Made by a program: the position numbers and the translations under genes
Notes under the pieces: generated by a model
The model's input: the letters and a program-made list of their open reading frames with translations, nothing else
Told to the model about the DNA's origin: nothing
The model's database searches: none
Source of the DNA: Paenibacillus hamazuiensis
GTDB lineage: Bacteria > Bacillota > Bacilli > Paenibacillales > NBRC-103111
Reading direction: 5' to 3'
Assembly: GCF_023276405.1 (NCBI RefSeq)
Contig: NZ_JALRMO010000001.1
Span: forward strand, 1,364,001-1,428,000
Length of the DNA: 64,000 bases
In this document: in pieces, positions 26,029 through 35,850 of the stretch
Position numbering within the stretch: position 1 is the stretch's first letter
Layout: each line of letters begins with the position of its first letter

Positions 26029-27720
26029 TTATCGGGAATATTCGCGGATGATCTTGCCGCTGCTGTCGTACAGCTTGCCCGCTCCTGACGGCTTGTCGTT
26101 CTCGAATTCGCCTTCGTACCGGGTTCCGTCTTTGAAATAAGCGATTCCGATCCCGGAGTAATGGCCGTCCTTCAGCTCTCCTTCATAAAACAGCCTGCCG
26201 TCCTTATCGTACATTCGGCCTTTCCCCGTCATCTTGCCCATGACGAACTGCCCCTCGTATTTGCCGCCGGTTGAATAGTTGTAAATGCCGGTTCCGTCGA
26301 ATTGGCTTTCCTTGAATTCGCCGGCGTACTCGAGCTTATAGCTGCGGAACAGCTTGCCATTGCCGTTTGACGTGCCGTGTCTGATCTCTCCGACATAACG
26401 CGTGCCTTCGCCGTAATACAGAATGCCGGGATATACCGCATCCTGAGACATTTTGCCGGCCAGCCAAATGTTCCAATCGTTCTCAAGACGGGCTTTCGAT
26501 TTGCCTGTAATGCGCGTGAGCTCTTCCGCAAACGGGCGGACGGAGAAAAACAAGCCGTTTATTTTTGCTTCCCCATACGTTTCCACGAGGTATCCGTAGA
26601 TAGACTGGGCTTGGGCGTAAATTTTGCTTAAATCTTCCTTTTTCCAGTTTTTGTTGCTGGTTTCGAACTGTTTCCACGGCAGCAGGGTCCGTTTTTTATA
26701 AGCGTCATAAATAATTTGATGGCGATAAATTTCGTAATACGGAGCTTCCTGCTCATAATATGTAGCCGCACCTTCGGCAAACCAGGTCGGTATTTGGCTG
26801 CGCCTCGATTCGAGGCTGGATACCGTCAAAGCGTGGGTGAGCTCATGCTTGAACGTAATGATCAGATCTTCCAGCGATTCCTTCTTGTCCGGGGTACGGA
26901 TGAACATCTCTTGCTCCTTCGGGCTCCACGAAGCAGAGGACCAGTCCGGCTCGATCGCACCTACATAATCGGCCGGACTCAAAAAATATACAGGGACGAG
27001 AAACGTCAATTTGTTGCCGAACCGTTCGGAAAGCTGCTCATACAGCGGGTCGAAATGCTGGGACAACGTAAAGATATCGTTTTCGTTTCCGTAGTAATAG
27101 ATTTGGAAATATTTCGTGTTGAACGTTTTCCACTCGCGTTTCATCTTGAAGACGTGAGGTACCGACTCGGCCTTTTGCGGTTTCGGCGGAATGCTTGGGG
27201 GCGATAGCTTGGGCAGCTCCGTAAATGAAGGCGCCAGCATCTCTTCGATCGAAGGAACCGATTGCGGCTGCACGCTGGCCGGTGTGACGATCGAAACGGT
27301 GCGGGTGGAAGCGTCCCACTGCACCTGGGCGCCAAGCGATTCGCTGATGAATCTTGCCGGCACCATCGTGAAATTGTCTACGATCGTAGCCTCCTGCTCG
27401 AGCGTTTGCGTTTGCCCGTTCACGAGCGCCGTCTTGCTGCCGATCGGTATGACCATCTTTTGGCCGTATTTGGTTGCGATGGCCGCCTTTGCCTTATCGT
27501 CCCAAATGACGTTCGCTCCGAGCGCTTCGAAGATGGGGCGCATCGGTACGAGCGTTGAGCCTTGCAAAATAAGGGGAGGCTGTTCGTAGCTCTGCAGCTG
27601 CCCGTCAATCTTCACGGCGATCGGAGGATCCGCGGCCTGCGCCGAAACGGGGAACGTCGTGACCGCAATGGAACATGAAATCAATAAGCTGAAAATAGCC
27701 GGTGCTTTGCGCATGCGCAT
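26029..27720 (-). CDS. Secreted metallopeptidase with stalk domain and MORN repeats
   Basis: The 563-aa protein has four parts. A signal peptide (1-29) precedes a copper-amine-oxidase-N domain (about 32-145, STLVPMRPIFEALGANVIWDD). Next is a peptidase-MA-like zinc metallopeptidase (about 195-410) with HELTH at 292-296 and the downstream Glu in WFAEGAATYYEQE. The last part is six or so MORN repeats (about 430-560, as in GTRYVGEIRHGTSNGNGKL and GKYEGQFVMGKMTGKG). AAGGGAG lies 5 bases before the ATG. The combination suggests a cell-surface protease held by the stalk and MORN modules; substrate unknown. Confidence 0.8.
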   Translation of the reverse strand: MRMRKAPAIFSLLISCSIAVTTFPVSAQAADPPIAVKIDGQLQSYEQPPLILQGSTLVPMRPIFEALGANVIWDDKAKAAIATKYGQKMVIPIGSKTALVNGQTQTLEQEATIVDNFTMVPARFISESLGAQVQWDASTRTVSIVTPASVQPQSVPSIEEMLAPSFTELPKLSPPSIPPKPQKAESVPHVFKMKREWKTFNTKYFQIYYYGNENDIFTLSQHFDPLYEQLSERFGNKLTFLVPVYFLSPADYVGAIEPDWSSASWSPKEQEMFIRTPDKKESLEDLIITFKHELTHALTVSSLESRRSQIPTWFAEGAATYYEQEAPYYEIYRHQIIYDAYKKRTLLPWKQFETSNKNWKKEDLSKIYAQAQSIYGYLVETYGEAKINGLFFSVRPFAEELTRITGKSKARLENDWNIWLAGKMSQDAVYPGILYYGEGTRYVGEIRHGTSNGNGKLFRSYKLEYAGEFKESQFDGTGIYNYSTGGKYEGQFVMGKMTGKGRMYDKDGRLFYEGELKDGHYSGIGIAYFKDGTRYEGEFENDKPSGAGKLYDSSGKIIREYSR

Positions 27721-27760
27721 ATGAACTCCCTTTGGTGTCGTTGTGAAATGAGAAATGCCG

Positions 27761-28918
27761 CTAAAGCGCCGCCTTCGGCATCGATTTGCCGAATTTGACG
27801 ACTTTGTTTTTGCCGGTCTGTTTCGCGCTGTACATGGCCTCGTCGGCCTGCTTGACCAAATCGTGAGCGGTCATGCCCTTCTTGTAGCTGCTGTAGCCGA
27901 CGCTGACCGTTGCAATCGTTTCCGCCTCAACCCGGCTGCGGATGCGTTCGGCGAGCTCGCCGGGATCGACGTCGCCGTCCGTAATCAGCACAAGCATCTC
28001 TTCGCCGCCGTACCGGCCGCAAATGCCGTATTCTTCCGCTTCCTCTTTCATAATTTCGGCCACGTGCTTCAGCACCTTGTCGCCCATATCATGGCCTTTC
28101 GTATCGTTCAGCTTTTTGAAATTGTCGATATCGCTGAAAATGACCGATACCGGCTCCTGCCTGAGCACGCATTGATTCACCCGGTTATCGAAGTATTTGC
28201 GGTTATAAAGTCGCGTCAGCCCGTCCGTAATGGACGACGTATAAATCGCCTGCATCAGTTCGATCACCCGATCGAACAGCAGCAAAAACAGAATGATATA
28301 AAACGCGATGGGCAGCATGTTTTCCAGCGCCGTGTAAAAGGGCTGCTTGCCCAGAAACATATATGTATTGACCATATGCGCCGTATGGCCGCAAAAATAT
28401 ATCGTCAGACCGGCCTGGTATTTGCCGGCTTGTCCGATTTTCGGCGTAATCATCGTGAAGCTTAAAAAGATAAGCACATACAAATACAGTTCCATCCATA
28501 AACGCTGCAGCAGCACAAGCTGAAAGCCGGTCGCCTCTACGAGGCCTTCGGTGAGAAAATAGGTGGACGAAACCGCAACCGTAATGAGCAAAAACGAATA
28601 AAACAGCAGATGGTGACGCAGCCTTGTCGCGTTATACAGCTGAAAAACGCCCAAGTTCAGCAGCAAAAACGAACAGATCTTCAGAAGCAGCAGACTGTAA
28701 TCTTCCAGTCCGAGGTCAGCCGCACCGGGGGAACGAAGCATTAAAACATACTGGACAATCAGGGCAATGACGGAAAGCATCATGGATAAATAAGCTTTTT
28801 TTCTGCGGCTGAGCAGCAGGCGCAGCGAGATGACGAGCATCAGCACGAGGATCGTCAGGATGATCGTATACGATAGCACAGAGCCTTGAGGACCAAACAG
28901 CAGCTCGGTAAATGTCAT
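27761..28918 (-). CDS. Membrane GGDEF diguanylate cyclase
   Basis: The 385-aa protein has an N-terminal domain with about seven membrane helices (1-225), a short linker and a C-terminal GGDEF domain (about 232-380, DGLTRLYNRKYFDNRV ... RYGGEEMLVL). GGEEM is an active variant. No RxxD inhibition site precedes it. It should make cyclic di-GMP in response to a membrane or extracytoplasmic cue. It is the fourth cyclic-di-GMP protein in the window. Between it and 29177 nothing else is seen. Confidence 0.88.
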   Translation of the reverse strand: MTFTELLFGPQGSVLSYTIILTILVLMLVISLRLLLSRRKKAYLSMMLSVIALIVQYVLMLRSPGAADLGLEDYSLLLLKICSFLLLNLGVFQLYNATRLRHHLLFYSFLLITVAVSSTYFLTEGLVEATGFQLVLLQRLWMELYLYVLIFLSFTMITPKIGQAGKYQAGLTIYFCGHTAHMVNTYMFLGKQPFYTALENMLPIAFYIILFLLLFDRVIELMQAIYTSSITDGLTRLYNRKYFDNRVNQCVLRQEPVSVIFSDIDNFKKLNDTKGHDMGDKVLKHVAEIMKEEAEEYGICGRYGGEEMLVLITDGDVDPGELAERIRSRVEAETIATVSVGYSSYKKGMTAHDLVKQADEAMYSAKQTGKNKVVKFGKSMPKAAL

Positions 28919-29177
28919 GGAAGCCCCCGTGAGAAAAATAAATAGTTAACGCCGTAAAGCATATATATGTAATGATACTGTGCGCCGGGCCATTTTGGCA
29001 ATGAATCGCAGGGACTAACCGGTAAAAATATGCAAGATTTGCGGAAGTTCTTTTCCGGATGCTTCGCCTTGTTCTCTTTTCGCGGGAGCCTTTAGCAGGT
29101 AAAATAGAATCGAGCCGTTCATGCTGGGCAGAAGACTTCGGACTTGAAAATGAACGGAACATCTCGGGAGGGGTACC

Positions 29178-30305
29178 ATGAACATACTGCAAGCATTATT
29201 TTTTCCGCCGGAGCAACCGGGGGGCGTTTCCTCCATGGTTCCCTATATTTTAGACAGGTTCAACAAAAGAGGCTGGAGTATGGAGCTTTTTTCCTTGCCC
29301 AAACGCGTAAGGCAAAAAGGAACCGAAGAAGTCGCATTTTCCACATTCGACTGGCAGCGTTATGCTGGGAACCCCGTCGTCGACAAATACATTCAAACGT
29401 ACAAGGATTACGTTTGGTGGACGAAGCTGCGGCTCCATAAAACGTACGATCTCATTCATGCGCATCATCCGATCGCCGCACTGGTGATGAAGCAGCTTTT
29501 TCCGGATACGCCGGTCATCATGACGATTCACTCCAGTTATGAGCGCGAGCTCATATTGAACGGAAAGATCAAGGAAAACGGTCCGGAGCACGCGTTTTTA
29601 ACGTCGATTTACCGCGAGCTGGAAGACCGGCTCGATCAACTGATCACCGTTTCCAATTCATTCAAGCATTATTTATCCGATTATATCCAGGAACCGGAGC
29701 GGGTCGGCGTCATTCCGAACGGCTTCGACGAGAAAAGATTTCGTCCCGTTCCGCACGAAAATAAAATTCCGCAGCTGATTACCGTATGCCGCCTCGTCCC
29801 GGCGAAAGGGCTCGACATATTGCTTCAGGCGTGCGCGGAGCTGAAGCAGCGCGGGCATTCGTTCGTGCTCCATCTGATCGGAGACGGTCCGATTCGCCAG
29901 GAGCTGGAAGATATGGCGATGGATCTGAACATCTACGAGGAAATCATTTTTTACGGTTATATGCTCCATCCGGAAGATTTCATGCCGTTCTTCGACGTGT
30001 TTGTGCTGCCTTCCCGGGCCGAGGCGTTCGGCTCCGTATTCGCAGAAGCCGCGCTGTGCGGATTAACCGTGATCGGGACGCAGGTAGGGGGGATTCCGGA
30101 GCAAATCGAACACGGCAAAAACGGGCTGCTCGTGCCTGTCGACGACGTTCAGGCGCTGGCCGGCGCTCTGGAAAAAGTGATCATCGACCCGCAGTACCGC
30201 TACAACTTGGCCCGGGTTGCCTGGGATAAAGCGAAAAACACGTATTCGCTCTCGCGCGTCATCCAGCAGCTGAGAGCGGTATACCGTTCTTATCGGAAGG
30301 AATGA
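29178..30305 (+). CDS. Family 4/GT-B glycosyltransferase
   Basis: The 375-aa protein has the two-domain GT-B layout. The N-terminal half has FPPEQPGGVSSMVPYI (acceptor side) and IHAHHPIAA. The C-terminal half has CRLVPAKGLDILLQA and the nucleotide-sugar motif SRAEAFGSVFAEAALCGLTVIGTQVGGIPE, in which the E-x7-E pair binds the donor. The closest kind I recall is the CotSA spore-coat group; sugar and acceptor are unknown. GGGAGGGG lies before the ATG, and yhaO follows with a 4-base frame overlap. Confidence 0.85.
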   Translation: MNILQALFFPPEQPGGVSSMVPYILDRFNKRGWSMELFSLPKRVRQKGTEEVAFSTFDWQRYAGNPVVDKYIQTYKDYVWWTKLRLHKTYDLIHAHHPIAALVMKQLFPDTPVIMTIHSSYERELILNGKIKENGPEHAFLTSIYRELEDRLDQLITVSNSFKHYLSDYIQEPERVGVIPNGFDEKRFRPVPHENKIPQLITVCRLVPAKGLDILLQACAELKQRGHSFVLHLIGDGPIRQELEDMAMDLNIYEEIIFYGYMLHPEDFMPFFDVFVLPSRAEAFGSVFAEAALCGLTVIGTQVGGIPEQIEHGKNGLLVPVDDVQALAGALEKVIIDPQYRYNLARVAWDKAKNTYSLSRVIQQLRAVYRSYRKE

Positions 30306-30310
30306 ACGAC

Positions 30311-31603
30311 ATGAAGCCGTTTCGTTTCATTCATGTCGCGGATTTGCATCTGGACAGTCCGTTTCGCGGGCTGTCCGGGCTTCCCGCGGCGATCCGCGAG
30401 CGGATGCGCGAATCGACCTTCGCCGCGCTGGATAGGCTGGTCAGGCTGGCGATGGAAGAGCGTGCGGATTTCGTCGTCATCGCCGGGGACGTTTATGACG
30501 CAGCCGATCGTTCGCTGCGCGCGCAAATCCGCTTTCAACAAGCGTTGGAAACATGGGCGGGGGCGGGCATACCCGCCTTTGTCGTGCATGGAAATCACGA
30601 TCCGCTGGACGGGAGAGCAGCCAAGCTTGCATACCCGCAGTCGGTAAAGTTTTTCGGAGCCGATGCGGTGGAGGGTTTTCCCGTCGTGACAAAGGACCGG
30701 GGTACCATAGCGTATGTCTATGGCGTCTCCTACGGCTCGGCGTCCGTTACCGACAATTTGGCGGCGCGCTTCGACCCGTCGGATACCGCACAGTACCGGA
30801 TCGGCCTGCTTCACGCCAATGTGGACGGAGATCCTGCCCACGACAATTACGCCCCTTGCCGGTCGCGGGAGCTGGCGGACAAGCCGATCGATTATTGGGC
30901 CCTTGGCCATGTACATACGAGGCAGGTGATCCGGGATGAAAAACCGCTTATCGTATACCCCGGAAACATTCAAGGCAGACATATTCGGGAGTGCGGAGAA
31001 AAGGGCTGCTACCTTGTCGATGTCGATGAGCGGGGCGAGTCGAGGCTCGCATTCCATCCGCTCGATTCGGTGAGATGGTACGATGTCCGGCTTTCCATCG
31101 CCGGACTGGAAACGGAGCAGCAGCTCAAGGAGCTGCTGGAGGATGAAACGGAGCGGCTGCGCGAAGCTTCGGACGGAAGAGCTGCCGTTGCCAGGCTGGA
31201 GCTGGCGGGCAGGGGGCCGCTGCACGGCTTGCTGCATGAACGCTTTTACCTGGACGAGCTCACAGGTCTGCTGCGCGCGAAGGAAGCGAATGCAGCGGAG
31301 AGCTCGCCGCATTTCCCGTTCGTCTGGATCGAATCGGTTGTCGACAAAACCGGAGCGGATATCGACGCGGACCATCTTATGGAGCAGGCCAGCTTTCTTG
31401 GAGATTTGCTTCGTTTATCGAGAGCTTCGGCGCAGGAACCGGCCGCACTGGAAGCTTTATACGGCGAAGCGCTCGCTCCGCTGATGGGCCATTCGGCACT
31501 TCGCAAGCTGCTCGCCGGAATTTCGTCATGTGAGCGCGAGGAATGGCACAAATCGGCGGAGCAGCTTGCGATCGACCTGCTCGCGGACGAGGAAGCGGGT
31601 TGA
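30311..31603 (+). CDS. yhaO: SbcD-like metallophosphoesterase YhaO
   Basis: ATG 30311 is preferred over 30302 because AAGGA would abut the earlier start. The 430-aa product is a calcineurin-type nuclease subunit: ADLHLDSPF, GDVYD, GNHDPL, LLHANVDG and GHVHTRQ carry the metal ligands in order. The C-terminal capping region precedes a partner-binding tail. In Bacillales it pairs with YhaN as an SbcCD/Rad50-Mre11-like complex for DNA end processing, and yhaN follows after 73 bases. Confidence 0.88.
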   Translation: MKPFRFIHVADLHLDSPFRGLSGLPAAIRERMRESTFAALDRLVRLAMEERADFVVIAGDVYDAADRSLRAQIRFQQALETWAGAGIPAFVVHGNHDPLDGRAAKLAYPQSVKFFGADAVEGFPVVTKDRGTIAYVYGVSYGSASVTDNLAARFDPSDTAQYRIGLLHANVDGDPAHDNYAPCRSRELADKPIDYWALGHVHTRQVIRDEKPLIVYPGNIQGRHIRECGEKGCYLVDVDERGESRLAFHPLDSVRWYDVRLSIAGLETEQQLKELLEDETERLREASDGRAAVARLELAGRGPLHGLLHERFYLDELTGLLRAKEANAAESSPHFPFVWIESVVDKTGADIDADHLMEQASFLGDLLRLSRASAQEPAALEALYGEALAPLMGHSALRKLLAGISSCEREEWHKSAEQLAIDLLADEEAG

Positions 31604-31676
31604 GGCATATGGAGAAGAGATGCTGCCATAAGCCGGCATTGCCGGTTTTGCGGCGGACTGTTAAGGAGGGCGGAGG

Positions 31677-34600
31677 ATGAGGCTGACTGGCGTCGATTTG
31701 CGCCAATACGGCGGCTTGCGCGATGTCCGGCTGCAGACGGATGCTTCGTTTACGCTCGTGTACGGACATAACGAGGCGGGAAAAAGCACCTTGATGCAGT
31801 TTATACGCGCCGTTTTGTTCGGCTTTGCTTCCCGCGGCCAAGGCGGAGAAGGCGCTTTGATGATGCTGGACGAAGCCGGCCGAAGAGTGCGCGTCGAACG
31901 GACGGCCGGCGCCAAAGGAAGAGTGCCGGCCGCCGGTGCGGTGAAGCTCACCTACGATGATGGGACGGGCGGAGGAGACAAAGAACTCGCCGAATTGCTC
32001 GGCGGCGTTACGCCGGAGCTGTTCCGCAGCGTGTTCGCCTTCGGTCTGACCGAGCTGCAGGAGCTGCGGACGCTGCAAACGGACGAAGTCGGAAGTTATC
32101 TATACAGCGCCGGGCTCGGGGCCGGCGTGAGCCGGATTCGCGAGGCGGAGAAACGGCTCGCCGGACAAATGGAGCAGCTTTATAAGCCGCGCGGCAAGGC
32201 ACAGCCGCTGAATCAGGCGGCTGCGCGGCTGAGCGAGATCGAAGCGGAGCTGCGCGCGAGCATGGAAGCGGCGATGCAATATGACAGCCTGCGGAGCAAG
32301 CTGGCCGACGGCGACGGTCATATCGCCGGACTCGCGAGCCGCAGAGGCGATCTCGAGCGGCTGCTCCAGCTGCTGCGCAGCGGACTTCGTCTGCTCGATC
32401 CGTGGCAGCGGCTGCAGATTGTGCGCGCGAGGCTGGAGGAACTGCCGGAGCGGGACGCCTTCCCGGAGGAGGCGGCCCACAGGCTGGAGCAGCTGGAAGG
32501 CGAACGGGAACGGCTTCTGACGGATCTGGATCGCATCGGTCTCAAACGGCAGACGTGGGAGAAGGAGCTGCAGGAGACTGCAGTTCCGGATCGTTTGCCG
32601 CAGGAAGCGGAGGAGCGGCTAAGGCATTTGCTCAGCCGGGCCGGTTATTACGATGAGATGCAGCGCGATATCATCCAGCTGCAAACGGAGCTGGAGCGCG
32701 ATCAGGTCGAGCTGGAGCAGCTTTTGAGCCGCATCGACCCTTCGTGGAATGAAGCGGCTTTGGCCGCTTTCCCGCAAACCGTCGCGGCCCGCGAACAGCT
32801 GCGCGGCTTTCAGGCTGCCTTCGCCCGGCTGGCGGAGCAGAACGCCGCTGCGGAGGCGGAAGCCGCGGCGCTTCTGCGGGACGTCCAGGAGGCGGCGGCC
32901 GCCAGCGCGAAGCAGGCGGAGCGGCTGCGCGACTTCAGGCAGCGGTACGCCGGTCCGCTCGCCGCTTTCGACGAAGCGGCGGCGCAGGCATGGAAGCGCG
33001 AGCTGCCCTCGCTCAGCCGGCTGGCTGCCGATTGGCGGCAGGCGCAGCAGGAGCGGCGCTACGCCGAAGAGCGCGAAGCCGCAGAGCGGGCCGGGCAGGA
33101 GGCGCTGCGCGAAGCGGACGAGCGGCTGCGCCGCGAGGCGGCGGCTTCGGCGCGCCGCCTCGCCGTCACGCTCGCTCTGCTAGCGCTCGCCGTGCCGGCG
33201 GCGCTGCTCGCGGCGGGCCGCGCGCTTGAGGCTGCGCTCGGCTTCGCGGCGCTCGCCGTTGCCGCGGCCAGCGCCGCGGTGCCGTGGCTGCGCGGCCCGG
33301 CCCGCCCGCGCCGCGGGCGCATGCCCGCCGCCTCCGGCGACGGCGGCGCCGATTCGCAGCTTCGCCGCCGGGAGGCGGAGCTGCGCGAACGCTTCGGGCA
33401 GCAGCTTCGCATGCTGCCCGCCATGCCCGAGGCGGCCGCCGCAAGCGCTGCGCTCCTACCGCTCGGGGAGGATCCCGAGCCGGCGGGAGCGTGGCTTGAG
33501 CTGCTGCAGCAGGCGCTTCAGCAGCATGAGGAAGCCGCCGCCGAGGTACGGCGGCTCGCCGGCCGGCTCGCGGAGCTGCATGAGCGAGAGCAGCAGCTCC
33601 GCGAGCGGCAGCGCGCCGCGGAAGCGCAGCGCCGCCAGCGCGAGACGGCCGCCGGCGAGCTGTGCAGCCGCTGGCGCGAGTGGCTCGCCGCAGCCGGGCT
33701 CGCAGCCGGCTGCACGCCCGAGGCCGCGCTGGAGGCGGCGCAGCTCGCCGAGCAGGCGGGCCACATCGCGCGGCGCCGCGACAAAGCGGCCGCGCGGCTC
33801 GCGGCGCTGGCGGCCGAGCGCAGCCGCTTCGCGGAGGACGCTGCGCGGCTGCTCGGCCCGGCGGCGCTTGAGGAGCCGGTGCTCGCGCTGAAGCGCTGGC
33901 AGGAGCGGGCCGAAGCGGCGGAGCAAACGCTCGCGGCCCGGCGGCTGCTCGAAGCGCAGCTTCGCGAGGCGGACGAGCAGTCCGCGCTGCTTCAGGAGCA
34001 GCTGCAGCGCGTGGAGCACCGTCTCGGCCGGCTGCTGGAGCAGGCCGGTGCGGCGAACGCCGAGCAGCTGCGCGTCATCGCCAAAGAGCAGGAGGAGCGA
34101 GAGCGGCTGCTGCAGGAGAAACGGCAGCTGGAAGCGATGTTCGCCGGCTGGCGGACGGAGGATGGCGCGAATCGTCTGATCGACCTGCTGATGCGTTCGG
34201 ATGAAGCGGAATTGCGGCTGGCGATCGGTCAGGCCGAGAGGCAGCTTGCCGAGCTGGAAGCTGAGCTTGATGCGGCAAGAGACCGCCGGGGGCGGCTTTT
34301 GCATGAAATCGAAAGGCTGAAGAACGATGCGGACCATGGACGCAAGCTGCAGCAATTCGAGGAGCAGAAAGCGGAGCTGCTGCAGCTGGTTTCCCGCTGG
34401 GCAACGCTGTCGGTTTGCTCTCAGCTGTTTGCCGGCGCCAAGCGGGTGTACGAGAAGGAACGGCAGCCGGCTGTGCTGCAGCGGGCATCGGCTTATTTCA
34501 GCCGATTGACCGGGGGCAGGTATGTTCGCGTCGTCGCTCCGTTCGAGGAGCAGCGGCTTTTGGCGGAACGAAGCGAAGGTGGCATGCTGGAAACGTCGGA

Positions 34601-34868
34601 GCTGAGCCGGGGGACGGCGGAGCAGCTGTTTTTGGCGATGAGGTTCGCCTTGGTGGACGAATATGCCAATCATGTGCGGCTTCCGCTTATATTGGACGAT
34701 ATTTTGGTCAATTTCGACAAGGAGCGGATGAGCCGAAGCCTGACGCTCTTAAGCGAAATTTCCCGCGACCACCAGGTTCTGCTGTTTACGTGCCATGATC
34801 ACATGAGGGAGGAAGCGCAGCGGATCGTTCCGGGATTGCATGTGATCGAGCTTGAGGGGCAGGGCTAG
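31677..34868 (+). CDS. yhaN: SbcC/Rad50-like ATPase YhaN
   Basis: The 1063-aa protein has Walker A GHNEAGKST (near 35) at the N-terminus, and SRGTAEQLFLAMRFAL and ILDDILVNFD (signature and Walker B) at the C-terminus. A very long charged coiled coil lies between, interrupted at about 495-550 by two adjacent hydrophobic segments, a feature of YhaN. The middle (about 32,900-34,050) is extremely GC-rich, with Ala, Arg, Glu and Leu codons dominating and long shadow frames. GGAGGGCGGAGG lies before the ATG. It works with YhaO; membrane attachment is inferred from the hydrophobic pair. Confidence 0.88.
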   Translation: MRLTGVDLRQYGGLRDVRLQTDASFTLVYGHNEAGKSTLMQFIRAVLFGFASRGQGGEGALMMLDEAGRRVRVERTAGAKGRVPAAGAVKLTYDDGTGGGDKELAELLGGVTPELFRSVFAFGLTELQELRTLQTDEVGSYLYSAGLGAGVSRIREAEKRLAGQMEQLYKPRGKAQPLNQAAARLSEIEAELRASMEAAMQYDSLRSKLADGDGHIAGLASRRGDLERLLQLLRSGLRLLDPWQRLQIVRARLEELPERDAFPEEAAHRLEQLEGERERLLTDLDRIGLKRQTWEKELQETAVPDRLPQEAEERLRHLLSRAGYYDEMQRDIIQLQTELERDQVELEQLLSRIDPSWNEAALAAFPQTVAAREQLRGFQAAFARLAEQNAAAEAEAAALLRDVQEAAAASAKQAERLRDFRQRYAGPLAAFDEAAAQAWKRELPSLSRLAADWRQAQQERRYAEEREAAERAGQEALREADERLRREAAASARRLAVTLALLALAVPAALLAAGRALEAALGFAALAVAAASAAVPWLRGPARPRRGRMPAASGDGGADSQLRRREAELRERFGQQLRMLPAMPEAAAASAALLPLGEDPEPAGAWLELLQQALQQHEEAAAEVRRLAGRLAELHEREQQLRERQRAAEAQRRQRETAAGELCSRWREWLAAAGLAAGCTPEAALEAAQLAEQAGHIARRRDKAAARLAALAAERSRFAEDAARLLGPAALEEPVLALKRWQERAEAAEQTLAARRLLEAQLREADEQSALLQEQLQRVEHRLGRLLEQAGAANAEQLRVIAKEQEERERLLQEKRQLEAMFAGWRTEDGANRLIDLLMRSDEAELRLAIGQAERQLAELEAELDAARDRRGRLLHEIERLKNDADHGRKLQQFEEQKAELLQLVSRWATLSVCSQLFAGAKRVYEKERQPAVLQRASAYFSRLTGGRYVRVVAPFEEQRLLAERSEGGMLETSELSRGTAEQLFLAMRFALVDEYANHVRLPLILDDILVNFDKERMSRSLTLLSEISRDHQVLLFTCHDHMREEAQRIVPGLHVIELEGQG

Positions 34869-35821
34869 CCGGTTACCCGTAATATCAGTATGCCGGCGAT
34901 GGCGAGCACCATGCCGCCGATTTCGAGGCGGCTGAATTTTTCTTTCAGCACGAAGCGCGCGTACAGCAAAATAAGCAGCACATTGGCGGCAATCACGGCC
35001 GAAACAAGGCCGGTCACCCCGAGACGGAAGGCGGGAAGCACGAGCATCATGCCGGAAATGTTGGTCAGTCCGACGACCATTCCCCACAGCAGCGTGCGCA
35101 CAAGGGGCCATTGCGGCGCCGGTACCGGAGTCAGTGTTTCCGGGGCGGTTTTTGAAGCGACGGCTTCACGGCCCGCTGCCGTTTCGGCCCGTGCTTTAGC
35201 ATCGGAAGCATGTCGTGTGCCTCGTTGGCGCTCCCGCATCCGCGCGGCCGCGCCCGACAGCAGAAACAATAGCGATCCGGTCGCATACATGACCGTCAGC
35301 GTCGGCAGCGTTTGTCCGCCAAGCAGCGTCGATTGTTTGGACGCCAAGTCGGTGAAACCGAACATGAGCATCGCGAGGATGCCCCAATGCGCGCCTTGCA
35401 AATTTTTCAGCGAAATGTCGTTCGAATACCTTACCATCAAGATGCCGGCGACGATCACCGCGAAGGAGAACGTCTGCCACGCATTCAATTTTTCTCCCCA
35501 CAGCAAAAAGGCGATACCGACCACGACAACCGGAGGAAGCGCGGTCAATATCGCAACAAGTGAGGCTTTGCCGACGGCAAAGCCTTTATACATCGAGGCG
35601 TTGGAGGCAAACGAAAACAGCCCCATCAAGATGCCGATCCAGGCGCCCGTGGTCCAGGGCTGGCGGATAAAACCGTTTGCGATGAGCGCAACCAGCGTGC
35701 CCGATACATATACCCCTAAAAGCAGCATGTTGCGATCGATCGGTTTTTTCGACGTCCACTGGTATAAAATGCCTCGGAGGCCAAAGCAGACCGCCGATGC
35801 CGATGCGTAAAGTAACCACAT
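34865..35821 (-). CDS. EamA/DMT-family membrane transporter
   Basis: The product (318 aa from ATG 35821) has ten membrane helices in two EamA repeats. The start MWLLYASASAVCFGLRGILYQW is typical. A longer frame starts at 35854, overlapping the SDR stop as ATGA; AGGGG lies about 10 bases before ATG 35821. A hydrophilic insert of about 45 residues rich in Arg/Ala (RMRERQRG...) separates the halves. Substrate unknown. It is probably co-transcribed with the upstream SDR gene, and its stop overlaps the end of yhaN by four bases. Confidence 0.82.
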   Translation of the reverse strand: MWLLYASASAVCFGLRGILYQWTSKKPIDRNMLLLGVYVSGTLVALIANGFIRQPWTTGAWIGILMGLFSFASNASMYKGFAVGKASLVAILTALPPVVVVGIAFLLWGEKLNAWQTFSFAVIVAGILMVRYSNDISLKNLQGAHWGILAMLMFGFTDLASKQSTLLGGQTLPTLTVMYATGSLLFLLSGAAARMRERQRGTRHASDAKARAETAAGREAVASKTAPETLTPVPAPQWPLVRTLLWGMVVGLTNISGMMLVLPAFRLGVTGLVSAVIAANVLLILLYARFVLKEKFSRLEIGGMVLAIAGILILRVTG

Positions 35822-35850
35822 GATGAATGTACCCCTACTCTCCCATGATG

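Noticed and set aside
32990-34800. Many frames on both strands inside yhaN
   Set aside because: GC-rich shadow frames; the 1063-aa frame has Walker A, coiled coil and Walker B in order.
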